In this document: positions 1 through 11,632 of the stretch, one piece after another
Layout of the letters: every line of letters starts with the position of its first letter
Numbering within the stretch: the stretch's first letter is position 1
Source: Paralvinella palmiformis
Lineage: Eukaryota > Annelida > Polychaeta > Terebellida > Alvinellidae
Direction: 5' to 3'
Assembly: GCA_025642065.1 (NCBI GenBank)
Contig: JAODUP010000031.1
Coordinates: forward strand, 328,501-392,500
DNA: 64,000 nucleotides
Notes under the pieces: generated by a model
What the model was told of the DNA's origin: nothing
Database searches by the model: none
What the model saw: the letters and a program-made list of their open reading frames with translations, nothing else
Translations under genes and position numbers: made by a program

Positions 1-700
1 GACATATTACTATATACAGACCACACCCTTTATTAATATATTTAAGAACATCATACAGTTATAGTAATATCATTTTACTTAAAACATAAACTAGTACAGT
101 GTTGAAAAAGGGAATGTCAAAAGTACGATGTTTACATTGAAGCCATTCTCTTACAATGGAACATTAGCGATTAAGGAAGAGCGTCAACTAAAAACAAAAC
201 TTACCTATAGGCTATTTAACTTTATATTCAAGATACAGAAATAAATATGTGAACGCAAAATAATGTTTTACCAGTGTGTGTGTGTGTGTGTCTTTGTGTG
301 TGTGTATGTTCGGCTTCTTATAGGTAATACTACTACTAATAATAATAATAACAAACTTCTATAGCGCTAATATCCTCGAAAAGATTCGAGCTCAGTGGCG
401 CATCTAGTAGAGGGGTTGAGCAATTTCATAGTCAATGTACGATGTTATATTTAATATATATAATATAATTATATTATGATATTTTGGAATCTGCTATTTT
501 TGAAGCGTAATTAAAACTATTTATCATTAATTTGATATTTCTATAGTATAGTTGACATCAACCATGACCTTGTTCGTGTTATTTACTTTTTTGTTAGCTG
601 TTGATTTCACTCCAGTAGACCCAGTCGTAGCGATATCAGTGTATATCTGTCAGGGTTGGTGAAATAAAAAATAGATTTATATTCTAAAAAATAAAATAGT
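1..700. other. Intergenic, no gene seen
   Basis: AT-rich sequence with a GT microsatellite near 275-307 and a small LINE 3'-end relic at 325-405 followed by AAT trinucleotide repeats. No exon-like open frame or splice pattern was found. Confidence 0.6.
325..405 (-). mobile_element. LINE 3'-end relic with ATT tail
   Basis: Read on the minus strand this ends with a GCTATAGAAGTTTGTTATT stretch that runs into ATT repeats. The same sequence closes the CR1-like LINE fragment at 17448-17735 (shared: aacaaacttctatagc and atcgaaaag/atcctcgaaaag). It is therefore probably a severely 5'-truncated copy of that family. No coding part remains. Confidence 0.5.
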
Positions 701-729
701 CCACCGTGTTTTATTCAATGTACCTTTTT

Positions 730-804
730 GTACACACCTTATTGGGATTATCTCGCAACGATATGGGATTAAAGATTAACTGTTTGACAATAACACATAG
801 CTGG

Positions 805-836
<32 letters not shown>

Positions 837-1063
837 GATCCTGACATTAAATTATTTTAAAAAATCATGTTTCTTTGATAATTTGGTGTGTCTGTTAAAT
901 TATTTAGTTTTCACAATATGTACACACCCTATTGGGATTATTTCTCAGCCATATGGGACTTAATATCAACTGTTTGACGATAAACATAGCTGGATATATA
1001 TATATATATCCCCAGATTCTGTCATTAAATTATTTAAAAAAATCATGTTTCTTGGATAAGTTG
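730..1063. repeat. Two-copy tandem repeat, unit about 190 bp
   Basis: Two diverged units start at about 730 and 920. Shared landmarks in the same order: tacacacc[tc]tattgggatta, catatggga, aactgtttgac, acatagctgg, a TA microsatellite, then cattaaattattt and aaatcatgtttctt. The TA run is longer in the first copy (about 804-831). Confidence 0.8.
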
Positions 1064-1126
1064 GAACGTTGCATAACTCACATATAAATGGGATGATATT
1101 TCATCCTCAATTGAAGATTGTGTTGC

Positions 1127-1560
1127 AATGCAAACATATGTATTTGGAATTTTTAAACAGACTAAAGTTAAACAAGAATAAGACCAAATTCATTGTTATC
1201 TCATCCAAGCAGCATGTGAAGAAAACTGAGAATCTTTGCAATAAAGTAGGATTCGGTTATATAACTTCTTCCATGTCTTTGAGAAATTTAGAGCTTATAT
1301 TGGATAATACTCTAAGTATGGAGAAACAGATTAAGTCTTGTTATTATCAAATATAAAAATAACACTTATTCGTAAGTAGATAAATAAGGAGACAGGCAAG
1401 ACTTTAGTCCAAGTCCTTGTAATTTCTGGCCTGGATTATGCAAAGCATTGTTATATATAATCCTCCCCCGCTCTCTCTGCTGAACGATTGTTCCAGATGC
1501 CCTAGCTTCCTGTACGTTTCAGTTGACTATACTGGATCTTGTTTCACACATTCAAAGTAT
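1127..1560 (+). mobile_element. CR1/Jockey-like LINE reverse transcriptase fragment
   Basis: Translation gives a stretch with LKLNKNKTKFIVISS and SLRNLELILDNTLSMEKQI. This matches the common non-LTR pattern 'N-L-x-L-N-x-x-K-T-E/K ... R-N-L-G-V-x-x-D-x-x-L-S-M-x-x-x-I' that lies C-terminal to the RT catalytic motif. Downstream, in broken frames, come LIRK, NKETGKTLVQ and SGLDYAKHCY, corresponding to the family's 'L-V-x-A-F-V-x-S-R-L-D-Y-C-N-S-L-L'. Stops and frameshifts show it is dead. 1560-1830 may be its decayed continuation. Confidence 0.6.
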
Positions 1561-1830
1561 TGAGTGGAACAACACCATTGTAGCTAAACAATCTTATCCA
1601 AAAGTATATACCAGTGAGACTGCTGTATTCTGAGTCTGGCTTTCTGTTGAAGGTGAACAAATATATATCAATGTACAAAGATAAATCTTTCTATCTTTTG
1701 TAAGGTTCTTAGAACTCGTTTCGTTTAGCCTATTTATAATATATAAAAGGCTTTGTAGTTATGTATAAAATCTGTTTGTGCTTTATGCACCAGAACATAT
1801 TTTAATTCTGTTTTCAGTGTAAAACGCCAC

Positions 1831-3039
1831 ATAATAAATATAATTATTGTATTAAAATACTATTATAATTATATATCTGGGGACCTATCTGATTATATAT
1901 ATAAAAAAATCAATCGCCTTCGTCGAATTCAGAATGATATAGCACCTATTTTGCGACATGCAGTCAATATATGATCATATTTCCCCAGTTCTATAAAAAT
2001 ATACACTCGCTGCAATGAGTCATCGTAACACGTGTTTCATCCTACACGTAACCTCATTACTTTATGAGATTGCTTGACCCATTTCGTCTTCCGTGTTTTA
2101 AAGTGAGCGTTTGCACGTTGTCTTGTGTTTAACTTAAATGTGAATCTATGCTTCAATTAAAACATAAAATAGTAAAAAGAATTAACGGGAGAATGTCATA
2201 AACATAATGATGCTTGCATTGAAGAGATTTTCCTTACCTAATATATAAATAATAAACACACACACTCACACCCAAACGCACGCTGTGCATTTACCTATTT
2301 CACAAATGCACGCACATTTCTATATGTTATCATACAGCTACCGTTGTTTACATGATGCCATCTATTGTTGTTTACGCCAACTGTATCACAACATACAATG
2401 ATACAGACTACATGTTGCCAACAGATACTCCACCCAGCCCCTATACGTTAATGGAATAATACTTATCCTGGCATAAATAAAATATTGACTCATTTGCATA
2501 TCTAGCGAACTCAATCATGAACCATACCTGATATGTCGTGTACCCGAAACATATTATACTGTCGCTATACTCTATTTATGAAATATTAAAGTAATCGAAA
2601 AATTTATACACATTTAAATAATCTTACACACTCTCACACACACTGTAAACCTAAGCGTGCGTATCTATGCGAAACTATATTTGCTGGCCCAACCAAGTAA
2701 ACAAGTGCTTTCGGGTTCATACTGCGTGCGTGGGCGCGTGGCTGCTGCGTGCTTGAGTGATTACTAGACTTCATTTACAATGCACGGAAACAATTACACG
2801 GTTTTCCGTGTCCGATTCGCCGTTATAACAGACCGATGTTTACGATCGGTTAGCTCGCTAGCTATACGGTAGACTAACTCCGTGTGACTGAGAGTGTATG
2901 TGACCTGACCTCATTATCTGAGCCAGTCCCTTTACATTCCTCTATTGCGTTCACATAGTAACTCGTCACTTGTCAATACATAGTGGGTGTGGGTGAGAGA
3001 GAGAGACTGAGAATCAGCCAGTGTGTGTATGAGAGAGAG
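1831..3039. other. Intergenic upstream of annexin
   Basis: No coding exon recognised. The sequence becomes more G+C-rich from about 2690 towards the annexin first exon and probably contains its promoter, but no specific factor site can be claimed. Short CA-rich runs occur near 2260 and 2630. Confidence 0.5.
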
Positions 3040-3129
3040 AGAGAGCTGTCAGATCGTACAAATTGTGTCGGCGTTCGAGCATTCGTAGAGCCACCGGACT
3101 AGAAACATCGGACCGAACCCACTGACATC
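3040..3129 (+). other. Annexin 5' UTR / first-exon region
   Basis: The stretch before the annexin ATG is clearly less AT-rich than the flanks, contains several CpGs and runs without interruption into ATGGCTACG and a good donor. The start context is gacatcATGG, with G at +4. I see no convincing TATA box and cannot fix the transcription start. The upstream side (about 2990-3045) has GA-dinucleotide runs. Confidence 0.45.
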
Positions 3130-3518
3130 ATGGCTACGGTATGTACAACCGGAATTCGTTGTAATAGTACTGATAATCATAATGTTGGGAAATATTGGGC
3201 AAACATTACGCCGGCGCTAGCATCATCACCGTCATCTTCACCTGTCTTAGTCGCCGGCTCCATCGTACCTGTCATGTCTGTCGTATGACGTGGCCTCTTC
3301 TCAGCTTGATTATATTATATATGAGTGGATATTGGTGTCAGGGAGCCGGAGTCTTTATTTTGCTAACAAGTTAATGATGATGATGATGATGCCGATGATG
3401 ACGACGACGACGATGATGATGATGATATTGTCATGTCTATGTGTTGTATCTATCCATCTATAAATCTGTCTATCTATTCTATGTCTTGTATTTTTGTATG
3501 TATGTGTCTATGTATTTT

Positions 3519-3556
<38 letters not shown>

Positions 3557-4315
3557 CATACCCCTGTGTTTATGCGCGCATAATTTGAAGAGAAACTGTT
3601 AATGCGATTAACTGTCTTTTTAAAATGAATGATATTTAGACAAGTGTATGTGTGTGTGTGTGTGTGTGTGTGACACGTACATACACACACAAGTACGCAC
3701 ATTATATAAAACTAGTTTTGGAATATTCCTCACTTTCACCACTGAATCATACATGCCCTCAAATAGTTTTACTTGAGTGTTCGCCAATAATATTGTAAAC
3801 ACATGACACACACACACATACACCCACATGGAAGGTTTATGCTCCGACAAGCTGGTGACAATCTATCAATCTATCTATTATTATTATCAACTATTAACTG
3901 TCAGCTATGGCGGTTAGCCTAGTTTACACAGCCAGCTTCTGACTCTCAATTGTAACTCCTGGGATATCCGAACGCATCGTACAAGTACTTGTGGTACTGG
4001 CTCAATCGATTTTTGCCAATATAGTCTAGACATTCTCTCAGTGTGGTGCTAAATTTAGTCAGCCTGTTGGGTTGGCTTTTTATCGCTCGTTTTTTACAGA
4101 TACCATATTCGTATCGCCGAGATTTAACGGAGCGAACAAGATTTATATGTCCACATTTACGGTCTACACAAACGTCCCGTTTTTACGGACACACAAATAG
4201 TAAAAATGATTAACGCCGTCATTGTACTGAAATTGACGCCGACTATTAAATAAACGGCTGTTCTTATTAACCCTTTGGAAGATGTTCCATGTTCCGGGCG
4301 AGACCAACACTGGTG

Positions 4316-4353
<38 letters not shown>

Positions 4354-7032
4354 TTGGCGGCGATGGTTACACGTGTCAAGTCGTCAGCCATGTCGAGGTC
4401 AGCCATGTTGGTCTGGTCATTAACACTTCTAGCATCTGTGTACGGCTATTGTTTGTTCACTTTGGAACTGCGTGCAGGTCTGCATATCGCAGACATCGCT
4501 GATAAATTTGATATCTCTGATCTGATTTCGTACGGAATCATCGCGTATCTTCTGCTTGTATCTGCTGTTGATCACATTACTGACACATGATGCGGCCATT
4601 AACCAGATATTATTATATTATTCTTTTAATTCGCTTGTTTACGGCCGTTCAGGGTCTTGGTCTGATGTTGCCATGGTGCCGATAACACCGTTGTCATGTC
4701 AACCATAAGTTGTCGGTTCTGCTGGTCTGGGGGATGCCCTTTGTGTGCGTACATGATCGCTTGCATACATGTTTTGCGTTGATATTTGTTTCTTGTGTGT
4801 AGATCTATGTGTATGCATACAAATATTACAACGATATGTGTGATGATATTTCAATCGTTTGAAAAGTAGTGTGCTACTAAATATACCAAGTGATGGATTA
4901 AACTCTATGAGTCATAGCCTTGTTATATATATATATATATATATAAACAGCCTTGTTTGGTATTCACACACAAACGCACATGTCCTTGGTACAGGTAACA
5001 CTAAAGGCTGGCATCTGATGACTGTCTGTTAGTCATTGCCTGGTATTTATTAACCCTCTAAAGGCTATCTCTCACAGACCATCAGCCTAGGCACACCATC
5101 TAACTTACCCATTAACGCTGACCTATTAAAATATTATAGCAAATATGTATAGGACAGCTTTCACGAGGCACTAGGTGCTAAAGTAGCATATCTACTCGTT
5201 AACCTTTGTGTTTTTAGTTTTTATTTCGATTCATGGTTTTATTTGGATGAATTGGCTCAATTGATCGATCTAGAGATAAATCAATAAATCAATTAAACAG
5301 CCAGGTACCCAACCTTCCATTTATACGTTATATTGTTTTAATGGATATTGTAATTTGCTTTATCTGAAGTGACTTAAGACACATCAGTCCCCCTCTGTAT
5401 TCCGACATCTCGTTGTTACGACAATCCACTGTTCCGAAACTAACTTTTTCGTATTATGACCAATACAAGACAGAATAGTGTGACGACTGAAGAAAAAAAT
5501 AGACAATTGTCTAAATAAGATGTCGAAGCATCACCAGACATTGATTTTACCACATTTAAAATACACCATGTAGCTAAAAATACATACAATATAACCTTCC
5601 TTTTTATGCGATCTGATCAATATTTATAGCACCAATATAACATTCAAAGGCTGTTTACCCATCGGAAACTAGATGTGGTTATATATGATGGGTGTGTGGT
5701 GTCGGTCATTTTGTACTATTGGGAGTTTGTACGTGCTACGAATGGATGTTTTAACATATGTATGTGAAAAGTGTGGGTGTATGCTTTCGTAGGCGCGCGG
5801 ACATGGTCGTCTACGGGATTAGTGTGAATGATTAGTGTAGTTTGTGAGGGTGTGTGGAGTTGTGGCCTACGGTGTACGTGGATGGGCGGGGATATGTTAG
5901 GTGGGTTGATATCAGAGCCTTCTGAACGGTCTATGTGATACGCGTGAGGTTGTGAAGTTATAGGATGGTGACGAGAAGAATAGATAGTGTGCATGAAACA
6001 AATGTGTCGGATATAACTGCGATAATGTTATTATATGGATGGGGATAACCGTGTGCGTTGGACTTTGTTAATGTAACGATGTGTGTCTGGTATGGTTGAA
6101 GGCGTGGCTTACGGAGACTGGAAAGAAAGTTACAGGGGAAAAGACACAGAAAAAGTAAATAAAGTCACACGAAACAAAAGTCACAGGAAGAAATTCACCA
6201 ATTCGATATTATATATTTTATTTATATTTGGATTGGAATTAAAATATGAAGGAAACAAAACAAAGCAATGTACTAAATTCTGACACAATTAACGTTTGTG
6301 GTTTAGGTGGATGTTTCAGCTGATGCCACGAAGAAATTCTGCCACAGTCTTGCAACCCTCAATACGATCAAGGTACAGGTTGTGAAGGCTCTTTTGCAGC
6401 TGTACATAGCGCCAATGAACATGTCATTGAAGCCGGTTGCCAACAACATCCTGCTGGATGGCCGTGCTCACTTGCCTGTTCCTGTTGAAACTATTCGATA
6501 ACCCGCCAGGTTCAGGGGTGGTAGTAGCCCACAAGGTTGAAGAACATATTGTTCCAATCTTCACACAAATTGTTAATACGATGATTATTGTTCATGGTGG
6601 CATCATGCACATTCCACACATCTGAGCCGAACATTGGTTGAATACGGCGCAACCTGATCTGATCTTCGAGTCTGTTTGTTGGCTGCTGTAACTGTAGGAA
6701 AGAACCACTTACATATGTACGATCAAAGTATATGAGTAAGTCTTCGACTTCCGGTGGCTCTTGTGGCATGACAGGTTTAAGCTGTTCCATGCGCTATTCG
6801 ACTTGTCTACTGGCAAGAACGCCATACTACCTATCATGCCACAATACAGACCGAAGTCGGCACCGGCCATGTAGTATGGGGATAAATCAAGTCTTGAATC
6901 TTTCACCAAGTGGCTTACGTAAGACGATAGAAGTAACCCTTATTGTCGTTCCCGTGTGTTTACTACTGAGTGTGTGGGGGAATGATTAATTTCAGTCTGT
7001 TTGACAAATTATTAGACATGGACCCAAAGCTC

Positions 7033-7075
<43 letters not shown>

Positions 7076-10000
7076 CAAGTGTCTAGCTAGGGTCCAAAAA
7101 ACCCTATAGTTATCATTTATTTTATACGTTGGAGGCATCAAGGCATTGCGTTAACATAGTGGTTTGAGCACTAGACTACATACCTCCAGATCAAGGTTCT
7201 AATGCGATGCATATCCCAGTTCGTGGGTTAATAACCTAGAGACTTTCCCCATGGCCATATAAGTCCCAGATGTGACCAGCGCCGAGGCTAAACAAAAAAT
7301 TCACTCGCTCATTCACTGATATATTGGAAATGTGAGAAAAATAGAAGACAGCTTATATATATATATATATATATATATATACTAAATGACAGATCTATTA
7401 ACATATATACGTAATAATAATACTGACGGTGACCAAGGATGGCTGCAGTTAGAGTCCAGTTACAGCTTCCCAGTTTATCTTCCATCTTATCCAGGCCAGT
7501 CTTAAAAATAACCTTGTTGCAGGTTACCCGACCGTATGACTCCAAAACCGCCGTATGGCCGAATGGAATTATGAAGAAATGAAAAATACATTTCAACTAT
7601 TTTTTCATTGTTAAATTCTGCTTGTATTTGTCGTTTGATTGCTATTTTGCTTCGACGCCCCGAACAATGTATCGGTTCTCTCTAAATTTATGTAATATCA
7701 AGTCCTTTTCGGTCATTGAAATATCGGCTTACTTGCGCTTTCTTCACTGTGTGCATATATGGGACGAATTGGCTTGCCTGTGGGGACGCTTGTGCATTGT
7801 GACGTTATCTATCAAGTGACGTTTAAACCACATGCAGATATGATTAAGTGCGGACTGAAGAATATTTGTTAAAACGAAGTGGTTGCATTGCCAAGCATCG
7901 CAACCGTGTTCGCTAGCGCTAACGGTCCAAACACTCAATGCGCATGCGCTGACTCCCGATGGCCGCAAGAACTTGCGCATGTCCTAACTCCCTAACCCGT
8001 TATCTCTGTTTTTAAATATGGCGGTTGAGCATAATATGCTTTTATTTGGTCTAAAGTTAGGTTGAGGCTTTCGGCATCTTTGGAGATGTTCAAACAAGAA
8101 TAAAGGAGATCGAAGATATCACATCTGTCCAATTATATCGACGTGATTGTAACACGTTGGCTCGGATCTTTTTATAACTCCGTCCGAGCATCTGAAACAA
8201 GCCAAAATAGGCGCTTGCGCGTTGAGTGCTCGGCTCTTTTACACCAGCATACACGGTTCCACGTCCGAACCTTTAACGCCAACGAACACGGTTCCGATGC
8301 TCGGCTACCCAACAACATCCTTGTTAAAAATTGTTCAACAAGTCAGTTGTTTTGTGTACATTCGTACTATAACTGAATGACCTTGAATGAAACAATAAAT
8401 TTATAGCATGCAACATATTTTGTGGTCCGCATTATTCACTTCAAACGGTTCCACACATTATCATATTCACCACAAGATGGATGAACGAAAGCTAACTCGT
8501 TAGGGGAGATATGCCTGACGATGGGGGGGGGGGGGAGATCCCGGACGATATCTGGTCACACAACTTTATTTATTTATTCATAAATATTGATTTAAAGGTT
8601 AATAAACTAGTTATTCTTAATATTAAATACATTGTTGGTAGTTTTAACAAATAAATAGTGGTTTTACACTTATGTGTAATCATCTGATCGATGACGTAAA
8701 TACGTCGTCAGAACTCACGTGCAGTTTCGCGGTAACGTTTTTGCGCCAAATTTGAAAATCCAAAACAAGGGTGAGTTGTGTTTTATGCGATGATAGTGAA
8801 TTGTTATTAGACTTCGAAAAACTGTACCGTATGGATTTTATTTGGCCCTGTAACCCCCCAACCAATTTTTTAAAGACTGGCCCCATTTCTGTGTGCGTTG
8901 CTCTCCGAATATGAACTAGCAAACACTGCAGCTTCCCCAGTCCCCTATTCCATTTAGATTTTCAATTCCACAGCTCTAAAATTAAATCGTTATACAAACT
9001 GCTGATTGATTGATGTTTTACGGCCACTTTTGTGCACAAGGTAGGCTAAATGGGCCGAGCGACCTCTAAAGGTAATGAGACGAAGTGAAAGACGAAACAA
9101 CCTTCAGATATGCCCACGCCGTGATTCGAACACGGGTGATAGTGATCTGTGGTCCAGCACGCTACCGCTAGACCACGGAGGCGCCGCTGAAACTGAAAAC
9201 GGACAAAGTACATTGATATCATTATGGATGAATAATTTTTAAAAGTACATATAAGCTTATGAAATACATACTCGGTGAATTCTTATTGTACTTTTTTATT
9301 GTTTTATATTAGAATTTATAGCTCAGGTTTTGGAAAGGTTTCTTCCCACATTTTGTAAGAGTCAACTAAAAGTAGGGTACACCAGATGGCCTTTTAGCAC
9401 TATTGTGTTGTTAAGTCGCACTCGCTCACTCACTCAGTATTCACTCACTGATTCACTCACTCACTCATCGTTGATTTTTAGATTCACCCAAATCCCGACT
9501 TTGATCCCGAAGCAGCGAGCAACAGATTCAAGGAATCGATGCGAGGACTTGGTAAGTGTTTATGCAAACCGCGTACACGGGTGTGGTGTTGTTCATAAGT
9601 AGGATGAAATTGAATTATTTCCAAATTATTTCCAAATCTTATTCAGAAACCAAATTCATCTATTTATCTAATTATTTATATGAAGGTACCGACGAGGAGC
9701 AGATCATTCAGCTGTTAGTAGACCACAGTAATGATCAGCGTCAGGAGATTAAGACGCAGTTTGCCACCATGTTTGGGCAGGTATGTTTATCACTCAAACT
9801 TTACTATCATTAGTAGTTAATAATGTGGTGTTCCTAATCAGATCTTCTCATACAGCGCTAAGTCTATATGGTGGCCATTGTTAATTGTGCTTATTATTTT
9901 ACTCTTTTTTTTTATAAAACGCTGTTTTTCCTGTTTTAAGGACATGGAACAGGAGTTGAAATCTGAGCTTGGTGGAGACTTTGAAGAAGCTGTGGTAGCC

Positions 10001-11565
10001 TTGATAACTCCTCCACGAGTATATGATGCCAAGCAGCTGAAGGAGGCTGTAAAGGTTATTATAATGGCGTTCTAACTAACATTAATATTTAGTGTTAGTT
10101 ACTGTTTTACTAACCTATTTGTTAAGATTATATTAATACCTACATGGTATACTATATATTTCTGTCATTAATTAAGCATTTTGAATAAATATAAGACTAC
10201 ACTGGTATTTACAGGCTGTTCATTTTGTAAGGAGTACATTGTATTTTTGTGTACTTTTGCCTCGTACGCAGGGAGCTGGTACCAATGAAGATACACTGAT
10301 TGAAATCCTCATTACCAGATCTAATGATGAAATAGAGGAGATTAAAGCTATTTACAAGGAAGGTGTGTATAAAATTTATCTATTGTTTGCCGCCTTCTTG
10401 GCAAGTGTGTCGCATGCCAACAACGAACCCTAGTTTTTGACATTTTCAGAGTTCGATAGCGAACTACTTGATGACGTACAGAGTGACACAAGTGGTTATA
10501 TAAAGAGACTGCTGTTCTCCCAGTGTAATGCCTCCAGGAATGAAGACTCTGAAGGTGTGGATGATGGCTTGGCCGGTGAAGAAGCGCAAGAGATATATGA
10601 TGTAAGTGGCCATTATCATAGTTGTGTGTTTGTGTATGTTGGCTGAGGGAGTGGTTTTGTTAAACACACAGGTGGTTATTAATATTCATGATGTCTGTGG
10701 CATGTGGATCTGGCCAGTTAGAAGATATCTATTGCTATGCAATGACCACTGTGCAGTTTCTTTGTTTGCCAAGGAAGAACAAAATTACAGGTGTGAATCT
10801 GATCTGAATTAATTCCATTCATTATCCGTGGATGTGAAATGGTGATAGCAAATAGAAGCCTAAACACTGATCCCTACACAGTAACTGGATGATAATGATG
10901 AGTTTACCATAGCCCATTGAAAGGGCACTTCACTGCAGATCTTCGATACAGAGTTTCAATCCCAGCATTTTTGGTGTCTGTTGAATCTTATACCATATCA
11001 CATCATTTTTAGGTATTTGGCCCTCCTCCATGTGTCCAGGTGTAATCATTCCTAAGCTAAAGATTATTGGGGCTCTCTCTTGTATCAATACTGCATCAAC
11101 TAGTCTTCAGCCATTTTCTGTGGTCTTTTCTAGGCTGGTGAAGGACAGTGTGGTACGGATGAGGCTGCCATCAGTCGTGTGTTCTGTCTGAGAAGCTGGT
11201 CTCAGCTCAGGGCCACCTTCGATGCCTATGCAGCCATAGCTGACAAAGACATCAGAGACGTGGTCAAGTCTGAGACCAGTGGAAGTCTGAAAGATGCTTA
11301 CCTTGCCATAGGTCGGTCTTTAAAGAAAATTGGACATTTTCTACACAATTTTCGTGTGAGTTGTCATTTGTATAAGTTGTGATATGTCACTCTCATTTAG
11401 TATAATCCATTTTTCTCTGTCTCTGTTTTGATGATAGTGGATTATGCCCGTAATCCAGCTGTATACTTCGCCAAGAGAGCTTATGCCAGCATGAAGGGAG
11501 CAGGTACTAATGACACAGCCCTAATTAGAGTTATTGTCTCAAGATCTGAGGTACGTTTAACAAAA

Positions 11566-11632
<67 letters not shown>

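Larger units (their letters stand above)
3139..9481 (+). other. Annexin intron 1 (6.3 kb), repeat-filled
   Basis: The intron runs from the gtatgt donor after the 9-nt coding exon to the tttttag acceptor at 9481. It holds GAT, TA and GT microsatellites, a possible Gypsy relic (4279-4400), a strongly strand-asymmetric G/T-rich tract (5690-6080), a MULE transposase fragment (6300-6909), a SINE-C copy (7135-7318), a hairpin MITE (7840-8345) and a SINE-A copy (9004-9186). I see no host exon in it; 4600-5660 and 8420-9000 hold nothing recognisable beyond a short G run at about 8525. Confidence 0.8.

Noticed and set aside
3517..3850. Open frames across the TA and GT/CA runs
   Set aside because: They consist mostly of Tyr-Ile or Thr-His dipeptides translated from microsatellites.
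5716..5994. 92-aa minus-strand open frame, His/Pro/Thr-rich
   Set aside because: Its odd composition follows directly from the strand-asymmetric G/T-rich tract, not from coding constraint.
9120..9186. tRNA gene on the minus strand
   Set aside because: Box A and B are present but the acceptor stem does not pair and at least five dispersed copies share the same body, so it is a SINE head.
10437..10812. Separate small genes overlapping annexin exon 6
   Set aside because: Frames in other registers over a well-supported annexin exon and its intron; shadows.
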